Shown in pieces: positions 1 through 9,464 of a DNA stretch of 64,000 nt. Source of the stretch: Vibrio tubiashii ATCC 19109 (GTDB taxonomy: Bacteria > Pseudomonadota > Gammaproteobacteria > Enterobacterales > Vibrionaceae); contig NZ_CP009354.1 in the NCBI RefSeq assembly GCF_000772105.1, forward strand, positions 62,001-126,000. Direction: 5' to 3'. Every line of letters starts with the position of its first letter. Within the stretch, counting starts at the first letter, position 1. Under the pieces are notes generated by a model. That model worked only from the letters and a program-made list of their open reading frames with translations, had not been told where the DNA came from and ran no database searches. The translations under genes and the position numbers were made by a program.

Positions 1-1663
1 TGGTATTACCATTCTTGCTAAAAACACAGCAATTAACTGGAATGATTACCGCATCAACATCGTAGATACTCCGGGACACGCGGACTTCGGTGGTGAAGTA
101 GAACGTATCATGTCGATGGTAGACTCAGTGCTACTTATCGTTGACGCGGTTGACGGCCCAATGCCGCAAACGCGTTTCGTAACGCAAAAAGCCTTTGCTC
201 ACGGCCTTAAGCCAATTGTTGTAATCAACAAGATTGACCGCCCAGGTGCGCGCCCTGATTGGGTTATGGATCAAGTATTCGACCTATTCGACAACCTAGG
301 TGCAACTGACGAACAGCTAGACTTTAAAGTGGTTTACGCTTCTGCACTAAACGGTTGGGCATCTCTAGAAGAAGGCGAAACTGGCGAAGACATGGAACCA
401 CTGTTCCAAACTATCGTTGAAGAAGTATCTGCACCACAAGTTGACCTAGAAGGTCCACTACAGATGCAAGTTTCTCAGCTAGATTACAGCTCTTACGTTG
501 GTGTTATCGGTGTTGCTCGTGTAACTCGTGGTAGCGTTAAACCAAACCAACAAGTGACAGTTATCGGTGCTGATGGTAAGACTCGCAACGGTAAAGTCGG
601 TACGGTAATGGGTTACCTAGGTCTAGAGCGTCACGACGTAGATCAAGCAAACGCGGGTGACATCATCGCGATCACAGGTCTTGGTGAGCTGAAGATCTCT
701 GACACTATCTGTGCACAGAACCAAGTTGAAGCGCTACCTGCGCTATCTGTTGATGAGCCAACAGTAACAATGACGTTCCAAGTAAACACTTCTCCGTTTG
801 CGGGTAAAGAAGGTAAGTTCGTGACTTCGCGTAACATTCTTGAGCGCCTAGAGAAGGAACTGGTACACAACGTTGCACTACGTGTAGAACAGACTGACGA
901 TCCAGACAAATTCCGTGTATCAGGTCGTGGTGAACTTCACCTATCTATCCTGATCGAAAACATGCGTCGTGAAGGTTTCGAGCTAGCAGTATCTCGTCCA
1001 GAAGTAATCATCAAAGAAGAAGATGGTCAGCTAATGGAACCGTTTGAAACGGTAACTATCGACGTGATGGAAGAGCACCAAGGCGGCATCATGGAGAACA
1101 TCGGCCTACGTAAAGGTGAGCTGAAAGATATGTCTCCAGATGGCAAAGGCCGTGTACGTATGGACTTCGTAATGCCATCTCGTGGTCTGATTGGTTTCCA
1201 AACTGAGTTCATGACACTGACGTCTGGTTCTGGTCTTCTATACCATACGTTTGATCACTACGGCCCTCACAAAGGCGGTAACATTGGTCAACGTATCAAC
1301 GGCGTACTGATCGCTAACGCGGCAGGTAAAGCACTAACTAACGCACTGTTTAACCTTCAAGAACGTGGTCGCATGTTCATTGGTCACGGTGTTGAAGTAT
1401 ACGAAGGCATGGTTATCGGTATTCACAGCCGTGATAACGACCTAACAGTAAACGCACTAAAGGGTAAGCAGCTAACTAACGTACGTGCATCTGGTACAGA
1501 TGACGCACAGGTACTGACTCCGCCAATCATCATGACTCTAGAGCAAGCGCTAGAATTCATCGATGACGACGAGCTAGTAGAAGTTACGCCAGAAAGCATC
1601 CGTATCCGTAAGAAATTCCTAACGGAAAGTGATCGTAAGCGTGAAGCACGTAACGCTAAGTAA
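1..1663 (+). CDS. typA: Ribosome-associated GTPase TypA/BipA (5' end outside window)
   Basis: The reading frame is open from base 2, so the gene starts upstream of the window; the N-terminal G1 P-loop is missing. The visible part starts just before the G3 motif DTPGHADF, followed by G4 (NKID) and a G5-like ASALNG. Then come the EF-G-like domains II, III and V and the TypA-specific C-terminal domain. TypA is a translational GTPase that binds the 70S ribosome at the EF-G site and helps growth in the cold or under stress. About 553 codons are present, against roughly 605 residues usual for the family. An intrinsic terminator follows the stop. Confidence 0.97.
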   Translation, partial: GITILAKNTAINWNDYRINIVDTPGHADFGGEVERIMSMVDSVLLIVDAVDGPMPQTRFVTQKAFAHGLKPIVVINKIDRPGARPDWVMDQVFDLFDNLGATDEQLDFKVVYASALNGWASLEEGETGEDMEPLFQTIVEEVSAPQVDLEGPLQMQVSQLDYSSYVGVIGVARVTRGSVKPNQQVTVIGADGKTRNGKVGTVMGYLGLERHDVDQANAGDIIAITGLGELKISDTICAQNQVEALPALSVDEPTVTMTFQVNTSPFAGKEGKFVTSRNILERLEKELVHNVALRVEQTDDPDKFRVSGRGELHLSILIENMRREGFELAVSRPEVIIKEEDGQLMEPFETVTIDVMEEHQGGIMENIGLRKGELKDMSPDGKGRVRMDFVMPSRGLIGFQTEFMTLTSGSGLLYHTFDHYGPHKGGNIGQRINGVLIANAAGKALTNALFNLQERGRMFIGHGVEVYEGMVIGIHSRDNDLTVNALKGKQLTNVRASGTDDAQVLTPPIIMTLEQALEFIDDDELVEVTPESIRIRKKFLTESDRKREARNAK

Positions 1664-1689
1664 TATCACTTAGTTGTTGTTCAAGCTTT

Positions 1690-1730
1690 AAAGCCCTGAG
1701 TTGATGCCAACTTGGGGCTTTTGTTTTTTT
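1690..1730 (+). terminator. Intrinsic terminator of typA
   Basis: AAGCCC and GGGCTT arms enclose a loop and are followed by a T-rich run to about 1730. The run ends only 5 bases before the next start codon at 1736, so the hairpin also occupies the leader of the downstream ATPase gene. Confidence 0.85.
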
Positions 1731-1735
1731 GGGGT

Positions 1736-2284
1736 ATGAAAATGAAACCTATCGTTATTACAGGTGGCCCGGGCGCAGGTAAAACAACCTTGCTTGATGC
1801 TTTGGCAGAATATGGCTATGCCACATTTGCTGAAGGCTCTCGCGCGTTGATTGAGCAGCAGAGCCAACTGCCCGATGGTATTTTGCCATGGACAGACTTG
1901 CCTAATTTCGCGCGTTTATGCTTAAGGTTTATGGGTGACCAAAAGCTCACCGCGCAGCAATCACAGGTGGCTTTTATGGATCGAGCTATCCCTGATATTG
2001 TTGGCTATCTTAAAGTGGGCGGCTGTGAGGTGGTGCAAGAGTTCCTAGGCCAAAGTGCTGAATACCATAGTCAGGTGTTTGTCTGCCGACCTGAAACCTC
2101 GATTTATGTTCAAGATGAGGTGCGCCCACATAGCTTTGAAGAAGCGCTTCAAATCCACCAAGTGCTTGTCGAAACCTATTCGGAGCTAGGTTATCAAGTG
2201 GTTGAGGTGCCATGGGGGGCTGTCGATGAAAGGGTTGCTTTTGTTCGCCAAGTAGTGGATTTAGCTACAGAGGCAGTAAGCTAA
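1736..2284 (+). CDS. Small AAA/P-loop ATPase (AAA_28-like)
   Basis: A 182-residue soluble protein with a Walker A motif GGPGAGKTT near residues 10-18 and a likely Walker B-like stretch (VAFMDRAIPD) near residue 80. This pattern fits the small single-domain AAA_28-type NTPases related to nucleotide and nicotinamide-riboside kinases; the substrate is unknown. An in-frame TTG at 1712 lies inside the typA terminator, so I chose ATG 1736; ATG 1742, with GGGG about 7 bases upstream, is equally possible. The gene follows the typA terminator by a few bases and may be read by readthrough or from a promoter inside typA. Confidence 0.8.
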   Translation: MKMKPIVITGGPGAGKTTLLDALAEYGYATFAEGSRALIEQQSQLPDGILPWTDLPNFARLCLRFMGDQKLTAQQSQVAFMDRAIPDIVGYLKVGGCEVVQEFLGQSAEYHSQVFVCRPETSIYVQDEVRPHSFEEALQIHQVLVETYSELGYQVVEVPWGAVDERVAFVRQVVDLATEAVS

Positions 2285-2310
2285 AACCTCCTCATAAGGA
2301 GGAGGTTTTA
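2283..2310. terminator. Bidirectional terminator between convergent genes
   Basis: AAAACCTCCTC and GAGGAGGTTTT form a near-perfect 11-bp stem with a short loop and A/T tails on both sides. It overlaps the ATPase stop codon and lies just past the 3' end of the minus-strand lipoprotein gene. Confidence 0.85.
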
Positions 2311-2314
2311 AATA

Positions 2315-2956
2315 TTACTTTTGACTTAGCTTTTGCAGGAACTTATCAGATTCTGCAATCGCTGCATTCATATCTTGTATTGCGTATTGGATATCTTGTT
2401 CCAAGCTTGCAAACTCACCCTGTAGAGAGCCAATCGCGCTCGCGTTAAGGTTGTGCTTTAGATAAAGAGTATTGTCGCGCAGTGTATTGAGTACTGGGGT
2501 CATTTTGTCTTCTGCGCGCTTCATCGCTGACAACATAGTATTGTATGAGCGCTGAGTCTCTTTAAGTTTTTGTTCACTCGAACGCTTAAGCTTGGTACTA
2601 GTGTATAGCTTTAGCTCTTCTTGCCATTCGGCAAATAGCGCATCAGACACATCTTCAATCGCAGCAATGCGGTCACTGACATCTTGCGCGGCTTTTTCAC
2701 TGTCTTGGTATTTGTCGTTGATCTGGTTGTAGACGGTTTCTAGTTCTCCACCGTCGAAGTTGGTTAGTGCCGAAAGCGCTTCCAGTGCACTTGTAAATTC
2801 TTGCTGCGCGTCTTGTTGTGATTGTTTAGCGTCTTCAACGCGATCCACCATGATGTCTCGTTTATGGTAGCCTACTTGTTCCATTGCAGAGTAATAGGCT
2901 GATTGACACCCTGTTAGGGCAAAAATCGACAATACAATAGCCAGTAAGTACGGCAT
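2315..2956 (-). CDS. DUF2959 family lipoprotein
   Basis: 213 residues. A short hydrophobic signal ends in the lipobox LTGC (Cys at about 17), predicting lipidation and attachment to the envelope. The mature part is rich in Gln, Glu, Lys and Ala with heptad-like spacing and is probably an extended coiled coil; it has no catalytic motif. The sequence fits the DUF2959 family, common in marine gammaproteobacteria and of unknown function. The start ATG at 2956 is preceded by a GGAAAGG-type ribosome site. It is divergent from yihY with a 35-bp gap, so the two promoters must overlap or lie within the coding regions. Confidence 0.85.
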   Translation of the reverse strand: MPYLLAIVLSIFALTGCQSAYYSAMEQVGYHKRDIMVDRVEDAKQSQQDAQQEFTSALEALSALTNFDGGELETVYNQINDKYQDSEKAAQDVSDRIAAIEDVSDALFAEWQEELKLYTSTKLKRSSEQKLKETQRSYNTMLSAMKRAEDKMTPVLNTLRDNTLYLKHNLNASAIGSLQGEFASLEQDIQYAIQDMNAAIAESDKFLQKLSQK

Positions 2957-2991
2957 GATGGTTTCCTTTCCTTTAGAATTAGACTGTTAGG

Positions 2992-3933
2992 ATGACTGAG
3001 ATAGTAGGGAGTTACAAGTTGAAAATTGAGCCAGTGATTAAGCAAACCGTATTATTTGCGCGCTATCTGCTGACCAGAATGGGTCACGATAGAGTCAATG
3101 TTAATGCTGGCTATCTGGCGTACATTACCCTGCTGTCAATTGTACCTATGCTAACCGTACTGCTATCAGTCTTATCCTCTTTTGCGATTTTTGAAAATGC
3201 TGGCACTGCGTTGCAAGACTTTGTGATTACTCATTTTGTGCCAGCCGCAGGAGATGCGGTTAAGAACGCTCTGCTGGAGTTTGTCGCCAACACAGGAAAA
3301 ATGAGTGCTGTCGGTGGTGCCTTCTTGTTTGTTGCGGCTTTGATGCTGATCTCGAACATCGACAAAAACCTTAATTATATTTGGCGCGTAACAGAAAAGC
3401 GCCGTGCTGTGTTTTCCTTTTCAATGTACTGGATGGTACTGACGCTTGGGCCAATACTTGTTGGCGCCAGTATTGCTGCGACTTCCTATGTCACTTCTCT
3501 GAAAATCCTTGAGAGTGAGACGATATCAGGTGTCTACAACCTGTTATTGCGCTGGCTACCCTTCTTACTGTCATTCTTCGCTTTCGTCGGTTTATATCTG
3601 TTAGTGCCAAACAAGAAGGTGCGATTCCCCCATGCGGTTATTGGCGCGATTGTCGCTGCACTGCTGTTTGAAGCAAGTAAGAAAGGGTTCGCTGCTTATA
3701 TTACCGAGTTTCCTTCTTATCAGTTGATTTACGGCGCTTTAGCTGCAATTCCTATCCTGTTTGTTTGGGTCTACTTATGTTGGTTAATTGTTTTAGTGGG
3801 CGCTGAAGTGACGGCTGCTCTGGGTGAAAGAGAGCAGTGGAGTGAGCAGCAAGAAATGGTAAACTCAACCCAATCTAATATTGAGCCAGTCAAAGGAAAG
3901 CAGAGTGATAGCACTGATCCAGAGAGTAAGTGA
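2992..3933 (+). CDS. yihY: YihY/BrkB family inner-membrane protein
   Basis: 313 residues with about six hydrophobic membrane segments spread over residues 40-275 and a polar, Glu/Ser-rich C-terminal tail. The N-terminal stretch around [17 protein letters not shown] is typical of the YihY/BrkB family (formerly called RNase BN by mistake). The family's function is not settled; transport or envelope roles have been suggested. The 3' end overlaps the start of dtd by 29 bases in another frame, so the two are probably co-transcribed and translationally coupled. The yihY-dtd-yiiD order is also seen in enterobacteria. Confidence 0.9.
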   Translation: MTEIVGSYKLKIEPVIKQTVLFARYLLTRMGHDRVNVNAGYLAYITLLSIVPMLTVLLSVLSSFAIFENAGTALQDFVITHFVPAAGDAVKNALLEFVANTGKMSAVGGAFLFVAALMLISNIDKNLNYIWRVTEKRRAVFSFSMYWMVLTLGPILVGASIAATSYVTSLKILESETISGVYNLLLRWLPFLLSFFAFVGLYLLVPNKKVRFPHAVIGAIVAALLFEASKKGFAAYITEFPSYQLIYGALAAIPILFVWVYLCWLIVLVGAEVTAALGEREQWSEQQEMVNSTQSNIEPVKGKQSDSTDPESK

Positions 3934-4339
3934 GGCAGCCGTACGCGTAGATGGTGAAGTGGTCGGAGAGATCGACAAAGGTCTACTTGTGTTGCTAGGC
4001 GTAGAAAAAGACGATGATGAAGCGAAAGCAAAACGTTTGATGGAGCGCGTAACCACTTACCGTGTGTTTGGTGACGATGAGGACAAGATGAACCTCAACG
4101 TGAAACAAGTCGATGGTAAAGTGCTGGTGGTCTCCCAATTTACGTTACCCGCTGACACTAAGAAAGGCACAAGAGCCGGATTTTCTCGTGGTGCACACCC
4201 AACGGACGCTGAGCGATTGTATGAATACTTTGCGGATCGCTGCGCAGAAGTATTACCGACAGAGCGAGGACGCTTTGCGGCAGATATGAAAGTGTCGTTA
4301 GTTAATGACGGCCCCGTAACCTTCTGGTTGCAAGTATAA
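3905..4339 (+). CDS. dtd: D-aminoacyl-tRNA deacylase
   Basis: Hydrolyses D-aminoacyl-tRNAs (and glycyl-tRNA-Ala), keeping D-amino acids out of translation; it works as a cytoplasmic homodimer. Both family signatures are present: SQFTL and, near the C-terminus, NDGPVT (the GP motif that excludes L-amino acids). I chose GTG 3905, giving 144 residues beginning [11 protein letters not shown], which matches the family length. The longer upstream frame from 3881 adds eight non-conserved residues. AAAGGA lies 6-10 bases before the GTG, inside the end of yihY. Confidence 0.95.
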   Translation: MIALIQRVSEAAVRVDGEVVGEIDKGLLVLLGVEKDDDEAKAKRLMERVTTYRVFGDDEDKMNLNVKQVDGKVLVVSQFTLPADTKKGTRAGFSRGAHPTDAERLYEYFADRCAEVLPTERGRFAADMKVSLVNDGPVTFWLQV

Positions 4340-4387
4340 TTATAAGGCTAGTAGAGAGGCGATCTCGTCTCTATAAAAAGGATTTTT

Positions 4388-5323
4388 ATGTTTAAGCTGA
4401 TCACGCCAAAAACAGATAACCAACTGAATAAGTACTATCACTTTCGTTGGCAAATGTTGCGCGAACCGTGGCGAATGCCGATTGGTTCAGAGCGCGATGA
4501 ATACGATCCGATGAGTCACCACCGCATGATTGTTGATGGTCGTGGCAGACCAATGGCAATCGGGCGTCTGTACATTACGCCAGACAGTGAAGGTCAAATC
4601 CGCTACATGGCGGTTAAAGGTTCTCGTCGTAGTAAAGGCATGGGCTCACTTGTCTTGGTGGCGCTTGAATCTTTGGCGCGTCAGGAGGGGGCAAAGCGCT
4701 TAGTGTGTAATGCTCGTGAGGATGCGATCTCCTTTTATGAGAAGAATGGTTTTGAGCGACGCGGTGAACTGACCGACGAGCGTGGCCCGGTGAGACACCA
4801 GCAAATGGTCAAGCAGCTTGATCCGATGGCGAATGTACTGCGTAAACCAGAGTGGTGTACTGAGCTTCAAGAGCGATGGGAGCATCAAATCCCGATCAGT
4901 GACAAGATGGGCATTAAGATAAACCAATACACTGGCTATCAGTTTGAGTGTGGTGCGCAGCTTAACCCGAACCTCAACCCGCATAATACTATGTTTGCTG
5001 GCTCAGCGTTTACTTTGGCAACGCTGACTGGTTGGGGAATGACTTGGCTACTGATGAAAGAGCGTGGCTTAAGCGGCGATATTGTGTTGGCCGATAGCCA
5101 GATTCGTTACCGACATCCAGTGACGCAAAACCCAGTCGCTTCAACTTCATTAGATGGTATTAGTGGTGACTTAGATCGTTTGGCGTCAGGACGCAAAGCG
5201 CGAATTGTCATTCATGTCACGATTCAGAGTGGCGATCAGGCCGCGGTAGAATTCATCGGCACCTATATGCTGATCCCCGACTATAAGTCTGTGCTTGGTG
5301 ATGACTCTTCAGCGTCGGTGTAA
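4388..5323 (+). CDS. Bifunctional GNAT acetyltransferase/hotdog thioesterase (YiiD-like)
   Basis: 311 residues in two parts. Residues 1-145 are a GNAT fold with an acetyl-CoA loop (SRRSKGMGS) and the NGFERRG ending typical of GNATs. Residues 160-305 are a YiiD-type thioesterase/hotdog domain (HNTMFAGSAFTLATLTGWG). The architecture matches E. coli YiiD, which has been linked to the start of fatty-acid synthesis; the role here is inferred from that. AAAAGGA precedes ATG 4388. The last 43 bases overlap the 3' end of the minus-strand AsmA-like gene. Confidence 0.88.
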   Translation: MFKLITPKTDNQLNKYYHFRWQMLREPWRMPIGSERDEYDPMSHHRMIVDGRGRPMAIGRLYITPDSEGQIRYMAVKGSRRSKGMGSLVLVALESLARQEGAKRLVCNAREDAISFYEKNGFERRGELTDERGPVRHQQMVKQLDPMANVLRKPEWCTELQERWEHQIPISDKMGIKINQYTGYQFECGAQLNPNLNPHNTMFAGSAFTLATLTGWGMTWLLMKERGLSGDIVLADSQIRYRHPVTQNPVASTSLDGISGDLDRLASGRKARIVIHVTIQSGDQAAVEFIGTYMLIPDYKSVLGDDSSASV

Positions 5324-7239
5324 GCGTTCGCTTCTTGTGCGGCCGATTCAGGTTTAGGCTTATCGGCCTGGCAAGTCTGCTTAATCACGTTGGCACCATT
5401 GAGGATATCTGACCAAAGCTCTAAACATTCTTGTTGCGACTTAAACAGCAAGGTCGCAAACTGAGGTTTGGTCAAATCCATTTCACCAGCAACCTGTGAG
5501 TGGTTAGTTGAGCTACTCACAGAGATTCTTCCTCGATCGGCAATCATTTCTATGGCTCCCAAGTCTAATGGGTGACGATATTCTTGCTCGCCATCGACAC
5601 TTTTCGCTTCTAGTATGGTTTGGTGCAAATAGGTCGTTATTTTTCCAGACAAGCTATGTGATAGCATTGAGTAGTCACCCGATAGACCTTTAACTTCAAC
5701 CTCTACTTCTGCCAGCCCGGTGAGAGAAAATGGCAGTGTTTGTTGTAGCAAATAATGTTCTAAGGGTAGGCCATCGGCATGAAGTGTCAGCTGCCAAGGG
5801 GCACTCAATGTGCTTCTGTCCCAAATACCATTAGCTTCAATGTAACCTTGTTCTAGCGGAATGAAGGCGCGATCTAAGGTGAGTTTGTTGTTACTGGCAT
5901 GCGCAGTCAAATGAGCCTGAGTGGTGAGTAGCTTATCTATACTAGCGGCATTGGCGCTTATCTCTAGCTTGCCTTCTAGCAGGCCGTGTTTGTCTTGATC
6001 AATCAGCGTCAGGTCAGAGCCTTCAATATTCAAACCTGAAACTTGCCAATATGGCTGCTTTTCAACTTGGATAAACTGAGAGTTTTCCACTTCAAGTTGA
6101 TCAATTGCTAAATGCTTTACTGCCGCTGTGGCCTTTTTGAGATTAGGTATTAGCTGCTCGGTTTGTTCTAACCACTTAATCCCTGCCAGCTTGAGTTGCG
6201 ACAGTGAGATAGTTTGTGGTGAAACTGTGCCTTGTAGCTGCACTCGTCCCTGTTTGAAGTCTGCGTCAAACTCCTCAATCCTGATCTGGTTGGAAGCGAA
6301 TGCGAGCTTTGCTCTTGGAGAGAAAAGCTGTAGCTCTCCGTTGCCAATGTTTTCGGCGTTAAATGACGCATAACCAGACTGTTGTTGCCACACTGGCTGG
6401 GTTAGGTCGAGATCCTCTAGTGAGGCATCAAGGTGTTCAAAGCGCCAATGGCGATAGTTAAATGAACTATTAAGAATGTCTAAGCTGTTGATGTGGTAGA
6501 TCGGCAGGTTGAGGTTACGAAATGTGGTTGAAAGCGTTTCTATCTGGCTCGAAAGTGGCAGCTTCAGTTGGTCGATGGTGACGTTAATTAAAGACCAACC
6601 TTGCGGGTACTGCTCTGCTTGTCCGGAAATATTCGCTCCGCGCCAATTAAAAGAACTGCCAAATATTGTGCTGTTGGCGGCTTGGTAACGCATATCGACG
6701 AGCACGTTATCGAGAGCCTCTCCTTGCATGTAAAGTTGTTCAACAGATAGCTGGATATCGCCATAAGGTAGCCCGTGTTGATAGCTGTGCCACACTGGGT
6801 TTTCTATCTGCATATTCACGCCACGAGCCGACCATTTGTTAGCACTGATATCGACATGTTTAAAAGCTAGCTGGTGGAGCTTAACTTGTTCGAAAAGGGG
6901 AGATTCAAGTTCATTCAGGTCTAAACTTGCGCCTTCGACTAAAATAGAGTCGAAGCTTAATTTGCCTTGCTGCCAAGGGAATTGGCTCAGCCATAAAGTG
7001 AGCTTAGGGAGCTGGATCGCCTTGTCGTCATGTTGCAGCTCAACGTCGTTTAACGTCAGTTGGAATGGTGGAGAATATTCAGCGTGGGTGGTTTCGAGTT
7101 GATAAGGTGTCAGGGTATTAATAAAAGTGGTGACGAGTTTTGCGGCATAGCTAGTTTGCATGACCGTATACAACGCAAGTAAGGATAGAGTGATGGTACT
7201 GACCACTAGAATAGTAAGCAGCAAGAGTGCTTTTTTCAC
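5281..7239 (-). CDS. AsmA family protein
   Basis: 652 residues, GTG start with AGGGAAAG upstream. One N-terminal membrane anchor (about residues 5-27) is followed by a long, mostly beta-type region rich in L-x-L and N-G-x-W patterns, ending in a polar acidic tail. This is the layout of AsmA-like proteins: inner-membrane anchored, bridge-like periplasmic proteins of the wider TamB/YhdP group, linked to phospholipid transport and outer-membrane assembly. E. coli AsmA is about 617 residues. It is convergent with the YiiD-like gene and the two coding ends overlap. Confidence 0.85.
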   Translation of the reverse strand: MKKALLLLTILVVSTITLSLLALYTVMQTSYAAKLVTTFINTLTPYQLETTHAEYSPPFQLTLNDVELQHDDKAIQLPKLTLWLSQFPWQQGKLSFDSILVEGASLDLNELESPLFEQVKLHQLAFKHVDISANKWSARGVNMQIENPVWHSYQHGLPYGDIQLSVEQLYMQGEALDNVLVDMRYQAANSTIFGSSFNWRGANISGQAEQYPQGWSLINVTIDQLKLPLSSQIETLSTTFRNLNLPIYHINSLDILNSSFNYRHWRFEHLDASLEDLDLTQPVWQQQSGYASFNAENIGNGELQLFSPRAKLAFASNQIRIEEFDADFKQGRVQLQGTVSPQTISLSQLKLAGIKWLEQTEQLIPNLKKATAAVKHLAIDQLEVENSQFIQVEKQPYWQVSGLNIEGSDLTLIDQDKHGLLEGKLEISANAASIDKLLTTQAHLTAHASNNKLTLDRAFIPLEQGYIEANGIWDRSTLSAPWQLTLHADGLPLEHYLLQQTLPFSLTGLAEVEVEVKGLSGDYSMLSHSLSGKITTYLHQTILEAKSVDGEQEYRHPLDLGAIEMIADRGRISVSSSTNHSQVAGEMDLTKPQFATLLFKSQQECLELWSDILNGANVIKQTCQADKPKPESAAQEANAYTDAEESSPSTDL

Positions 7240-7301
7240 GTTGAATCACTTTCCCTCGTCTATAGATGCTACTAGCTTGGAACACTTTTTCTTTTCAGGC
7301 A

Positions 7302-7330
7302 ACAAAAAGCCCCTCAACTTAGGGGCTTAG
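7302..7330 (-). terminator. Intrinsic terminator downstream of pckA
   Basis: On the minus strand AAGCCCCT and AGGGGCTT arms are followed by a T run. It lies past the palindromic repeat that follows the pckA stop, so pckA transcripts probably carry that repeat in their 3' UTR. Confidence 0.8.
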
Positions 7331-7346
7331 CTACACAATTTCCAAT

Positions 7347-7489
7347 CATACCCTTCATACTTGAATCTGCAGCTTTGTTCACTGCGCCAATTCTCCGGAG
7401 CGCCGGCCGCCCTAATCACATAGAATACCTATGCTCATAGGGCTGAATTGTCTTGTTGCCGCGCTGCAACTCCAATTATTTTGGGTATA
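7347..7489. repeat. Palindromic intergenic element, copy 1 (143 bp)
   Basis: Bounded by ATACCC on the left and GGGTATA on the right, with imperfectly complementary arms (GCAGC...GCTGC) around the core ATCACATAG...CTATGCTCATAGGGC. It is nearly identical to 31775-31902 except for about 15 extra GC-rich bases (around TCCGGAGCGCCGGCC, near 7393-7408) in one arm. It lies between the pckA stop and its terminator. No open frame or transposase is present, so it is a small non-autonomous or structural repeat. Confidence 0.85.
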
Positions 7490-7494
7490 CGTGA

Positions 7495-9126
7495 CTAATC
7501 TAGCTGAGGTCCAGCCGCAACCAGCGATTTACCTTCGTCATTGTCAGTGTACTTATCAAAGTTGTTGATGAAGCGCTCAGCTAGATCTTTCGCTTTGCTT
7601 TCCCATTGTAGTGGGTCAGTGTAAGTATCACGAGGATCTAGGATTGCAGGATCAACGTCATGCAATGCCGTTGGCACTTCTAGGTTAAAGATTGGAATAT
7701 GCTTGGTTTCCGCATTCTCAATTGAGCCATCTAGAATTGCATCAATGATGCCGCGAGTATCTTGAATTGAGATACGTTTACCGCTGCCATTCCAGCCTGT
7801 ATTGACTAGGTAAGCTTCAGCCCCCGCTGCTTCCATACGCTTAACCAGTACTTCCGCATATTTTGTTGGGTGTAGTGTTAGGAACGCAGCACCAAAACAG
7901 GCTGAGAAAGTTGGCGTCGGTTCAGTAATGCCGCGCTCTGTACCCGCTAGTTTGGCGGTAAAGCCAGATAGGAAGTGGTACTTAGTTTGCTCTGGAGTCA
8001 GCTTAGACACTGGCGGTAGAACGCCAAACGCATCAGCAGATAGGAAGATGACCTTGTTTGCATGGCCCGCTTTCGACACTGGCTTAACGATATTCTCAAT
8101 GTGTTCGATTGGGTAAGAAACACGGGTGTTTTCGGTTTTAGAACCGTCATCGAAGTCGATAGAGCCGTCGCTACGTACAGTGACGTTTTCTAGTAGTGCG
8201 TCGCGGCGAATCGCGTTGTAGATGTCTGGCTCAGCTTCTTTAGATAGCTTGATAGTCTTAGCGTAACAACCGCCTTCGAAGTTGAAGATACCGTCGTCAT
8301 CCCAGCCGTGCTCATCATCGCCGATTAACTCGCGTTTAGGATCGGTAGATAGCGTGGTTTTACCTGTACCAGACAGGCCAAAGAACACGGCAACATCGCC
8401 ATTTTCTTTACACTTGTTGGCGCTACAGTGCATAGAAGCAATATCTTTAAGAGGAAGGAAGTAGTTCATCATTGCGAACATACCTTTCTTCATCTCACCG
8501 CCGTACCAAGTACCGCCAATAAGCTGCATGCGTTCAGTTAGGTTAAATACCGTGAAGTTTTCAGAGTTGAGGCCGTGCTCTTCCCATTTCTGGTTAGTAC
8601 ACTTAGCACCGTTCATTACCACGAAATCCGGTTCGAAGGTGGCTAGCTCTTTTTCCGATGGGCGGATGAACATGTTTTTCACGAAGTGCGCTTGCCACGC
8701 TACTTCAGTGATGACTCGAATGCTTAAACGAGTGTCCGGGTTGGCACCACAGTAGCCATCAATGACGAAAACACGTTTTCCAGATAGCTGATTTGTGACG
8801 AGCTGTTTAAGATCATTCCATACCGCTTGATCAATCGGCTTGTTGTCATTTTTCACCGCATCTGATGTCCACCACATGTGCTCTTCTGTGGTCGCGTCTT
8901 TTACGATGTACTTATCTTTTGGTGAGCGTCCAGTAAAAATACCGGTATCTACAGCGACTGCGCCTAGCTCGGTGACCACGCCTTTTTCATAGCCTTCCAG
9001 ATCCGCGCGAGTTTCTTCTTCGAACAACATTTCGTAGCTTGGGTTACGAATAACCTCTTTAACGTTTTGAAGCCCGTGTTTGGTAAGATCAATTGTTGCA
9101 GCCTTTGTATGTTCCATAACGGTCAT
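7495..9126 (-). CDS. pckA: Phosphoenolpyruvate carboxykinase (ATP)
   Basis: Converts oxaloacetate and ATP to phosphoenolpyruvate and CO2, the committed gluconeogenic step. 543 residues, the normal length for the ATP-type enzyme. Visible motifs: GRSPKDKY near residue 68 (oxaloacetate binding), the kinase P-loop GLSGTGKTT and the metal-binding [14 protein letters not shown] sits 5 bases before ATG 9126; an in-frame Met three codons later lacks such a site. It is monocistronic, with a palindromic repeat and terminator downstream and a 338-bp gap upstream likely to contain its promoter. No crisp CRP site could be read there. Confidence 0.97.
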   Translation of the reverse strand: MTVMEHTKAATIDLTKHGLQNVKEVIRNPSYEMLFEEETRADLEGYEKGVVTELGAVAVDTGIFTGRSPKDKYIVKDATTEEHMWWTSDAVKNDNKPIDQAVWNDLKQLVTNQLSGKRVFVIDGYCGANPDTRLSIRVITEVAWQAHFVKNMFIRPSEKELATFEPDFVVMNGAKCTNQKWEEHGLNSENFTVFNLTERMQLIGGTWYGGEMKKGMFAMMNYFLPLKDIASMHCSANKCKENGDVAVFFGLSGTGKTTLSTDPKRELIGDDEHGWDDDGIFNFEGGCYAKTIKLSKEAEPDIYNAIRRDALLENVTVRSDGSIDFDDGSKTENTRVSYPIEHIENIVKPVSKAGHANKVIFLSADAFGVLPPVSKLTPEQTKYHFLSGFTAKLAGTERGITEPTPTFSACFGAAFLTLHPTKYAEVLVKRMEAAGAEAYLVNTGWNGSGKRISIQDTRGIIDAILDGSIENAETKHIPIFNLEVPTALHDVDPAILDPRDTYTDPLQWESKAKDLAERFINNFDKYTDNDEGKSLVAAGPQLD

Positions 9127-9302
9127 AGGTGCTCCTTATAGGAATATTTTGTAGGGATTTTGTAATAATCTTTTAATTTTTATCTGCTCACCATGCTAGC
9201 AATGGGCCTCGTAGAAAACAGGGATATAGCTCAAAAAATATCCGTATTTTTGGTGGGGTTTTAAGCGACACATCACATATTGGTGGAGTTAGTTTATCGT
9301 GT

Positions 9303-9318
9303 GCGCAAAGCTTTGCGC
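9303..9318. promoter_or_regulatory. Perfect 16-bp palindrome upstream of pckA
   Basis: GCGCAAAGCTTTGCGC is its own reverse complement and lies about 180 bases upstream of the pckA start, outside any terminator. It could be an operator or a small cruciform; no known regulator consensus is recognised. Confidence 0.35.
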
Positions 9319-9401
9319 TAGAGCAAAATCATTATTAATTGATAAAAATTAACAGGTTAATTTATTACGGATGAGGCTAGGTATTACGGGGGAGTGATCA
9401 C

Positions 9402-9428
9402 AAAAAAGGCCAGCGTGTGCTGGCCTTT
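9402..9428 (-). terminator. Intrinsic terminator of hslR-hslO
   Basis: AAAAGGCCAGC and GCTGGCCTTTT form an 11-bp stem with a 4-base loop; on the minus strand the hairpin is followed by six T. It is about 40 bases past the hslO stop. Confidence 0.9.
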
Positions 9429-9464
9429 TGAAGGGTAAATTACAGTCTTGCTATGCTGTAAAAA

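Larger units (their letters stand above)
9127..9464. other. pckA-hslO intergenic region
   Basis: 338 bp without a gene. Going right, it holds the pckA ribosome site, an AT-rich stretch likely to contain the pckA promoter, a perfect 16-bp palindrome at 9303-9318 (GCGCAAAGCTTTGCGC), an inverted repeat TTAAC-AG-GTTAA at 9349-9360, and the hslO terminator at 9402-9428. I could not assign a -35/-10 pair with confidence. Confidence 0.6.

Noticed and set aside
643..909. 88-residue minus-strand open frame inside typA, and similar frames inside pckA, gspE, recG, spoT and others
   Set aside because: Shadow frames opposite strongly conserved genes, with no ribosome sites and no independent protein features.
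7347..7489. Insertion sequence
   Set aside because: The element is too short for a transposase, has no open frame and shows no clear target duplication. It is kept as a palindromic repeat.
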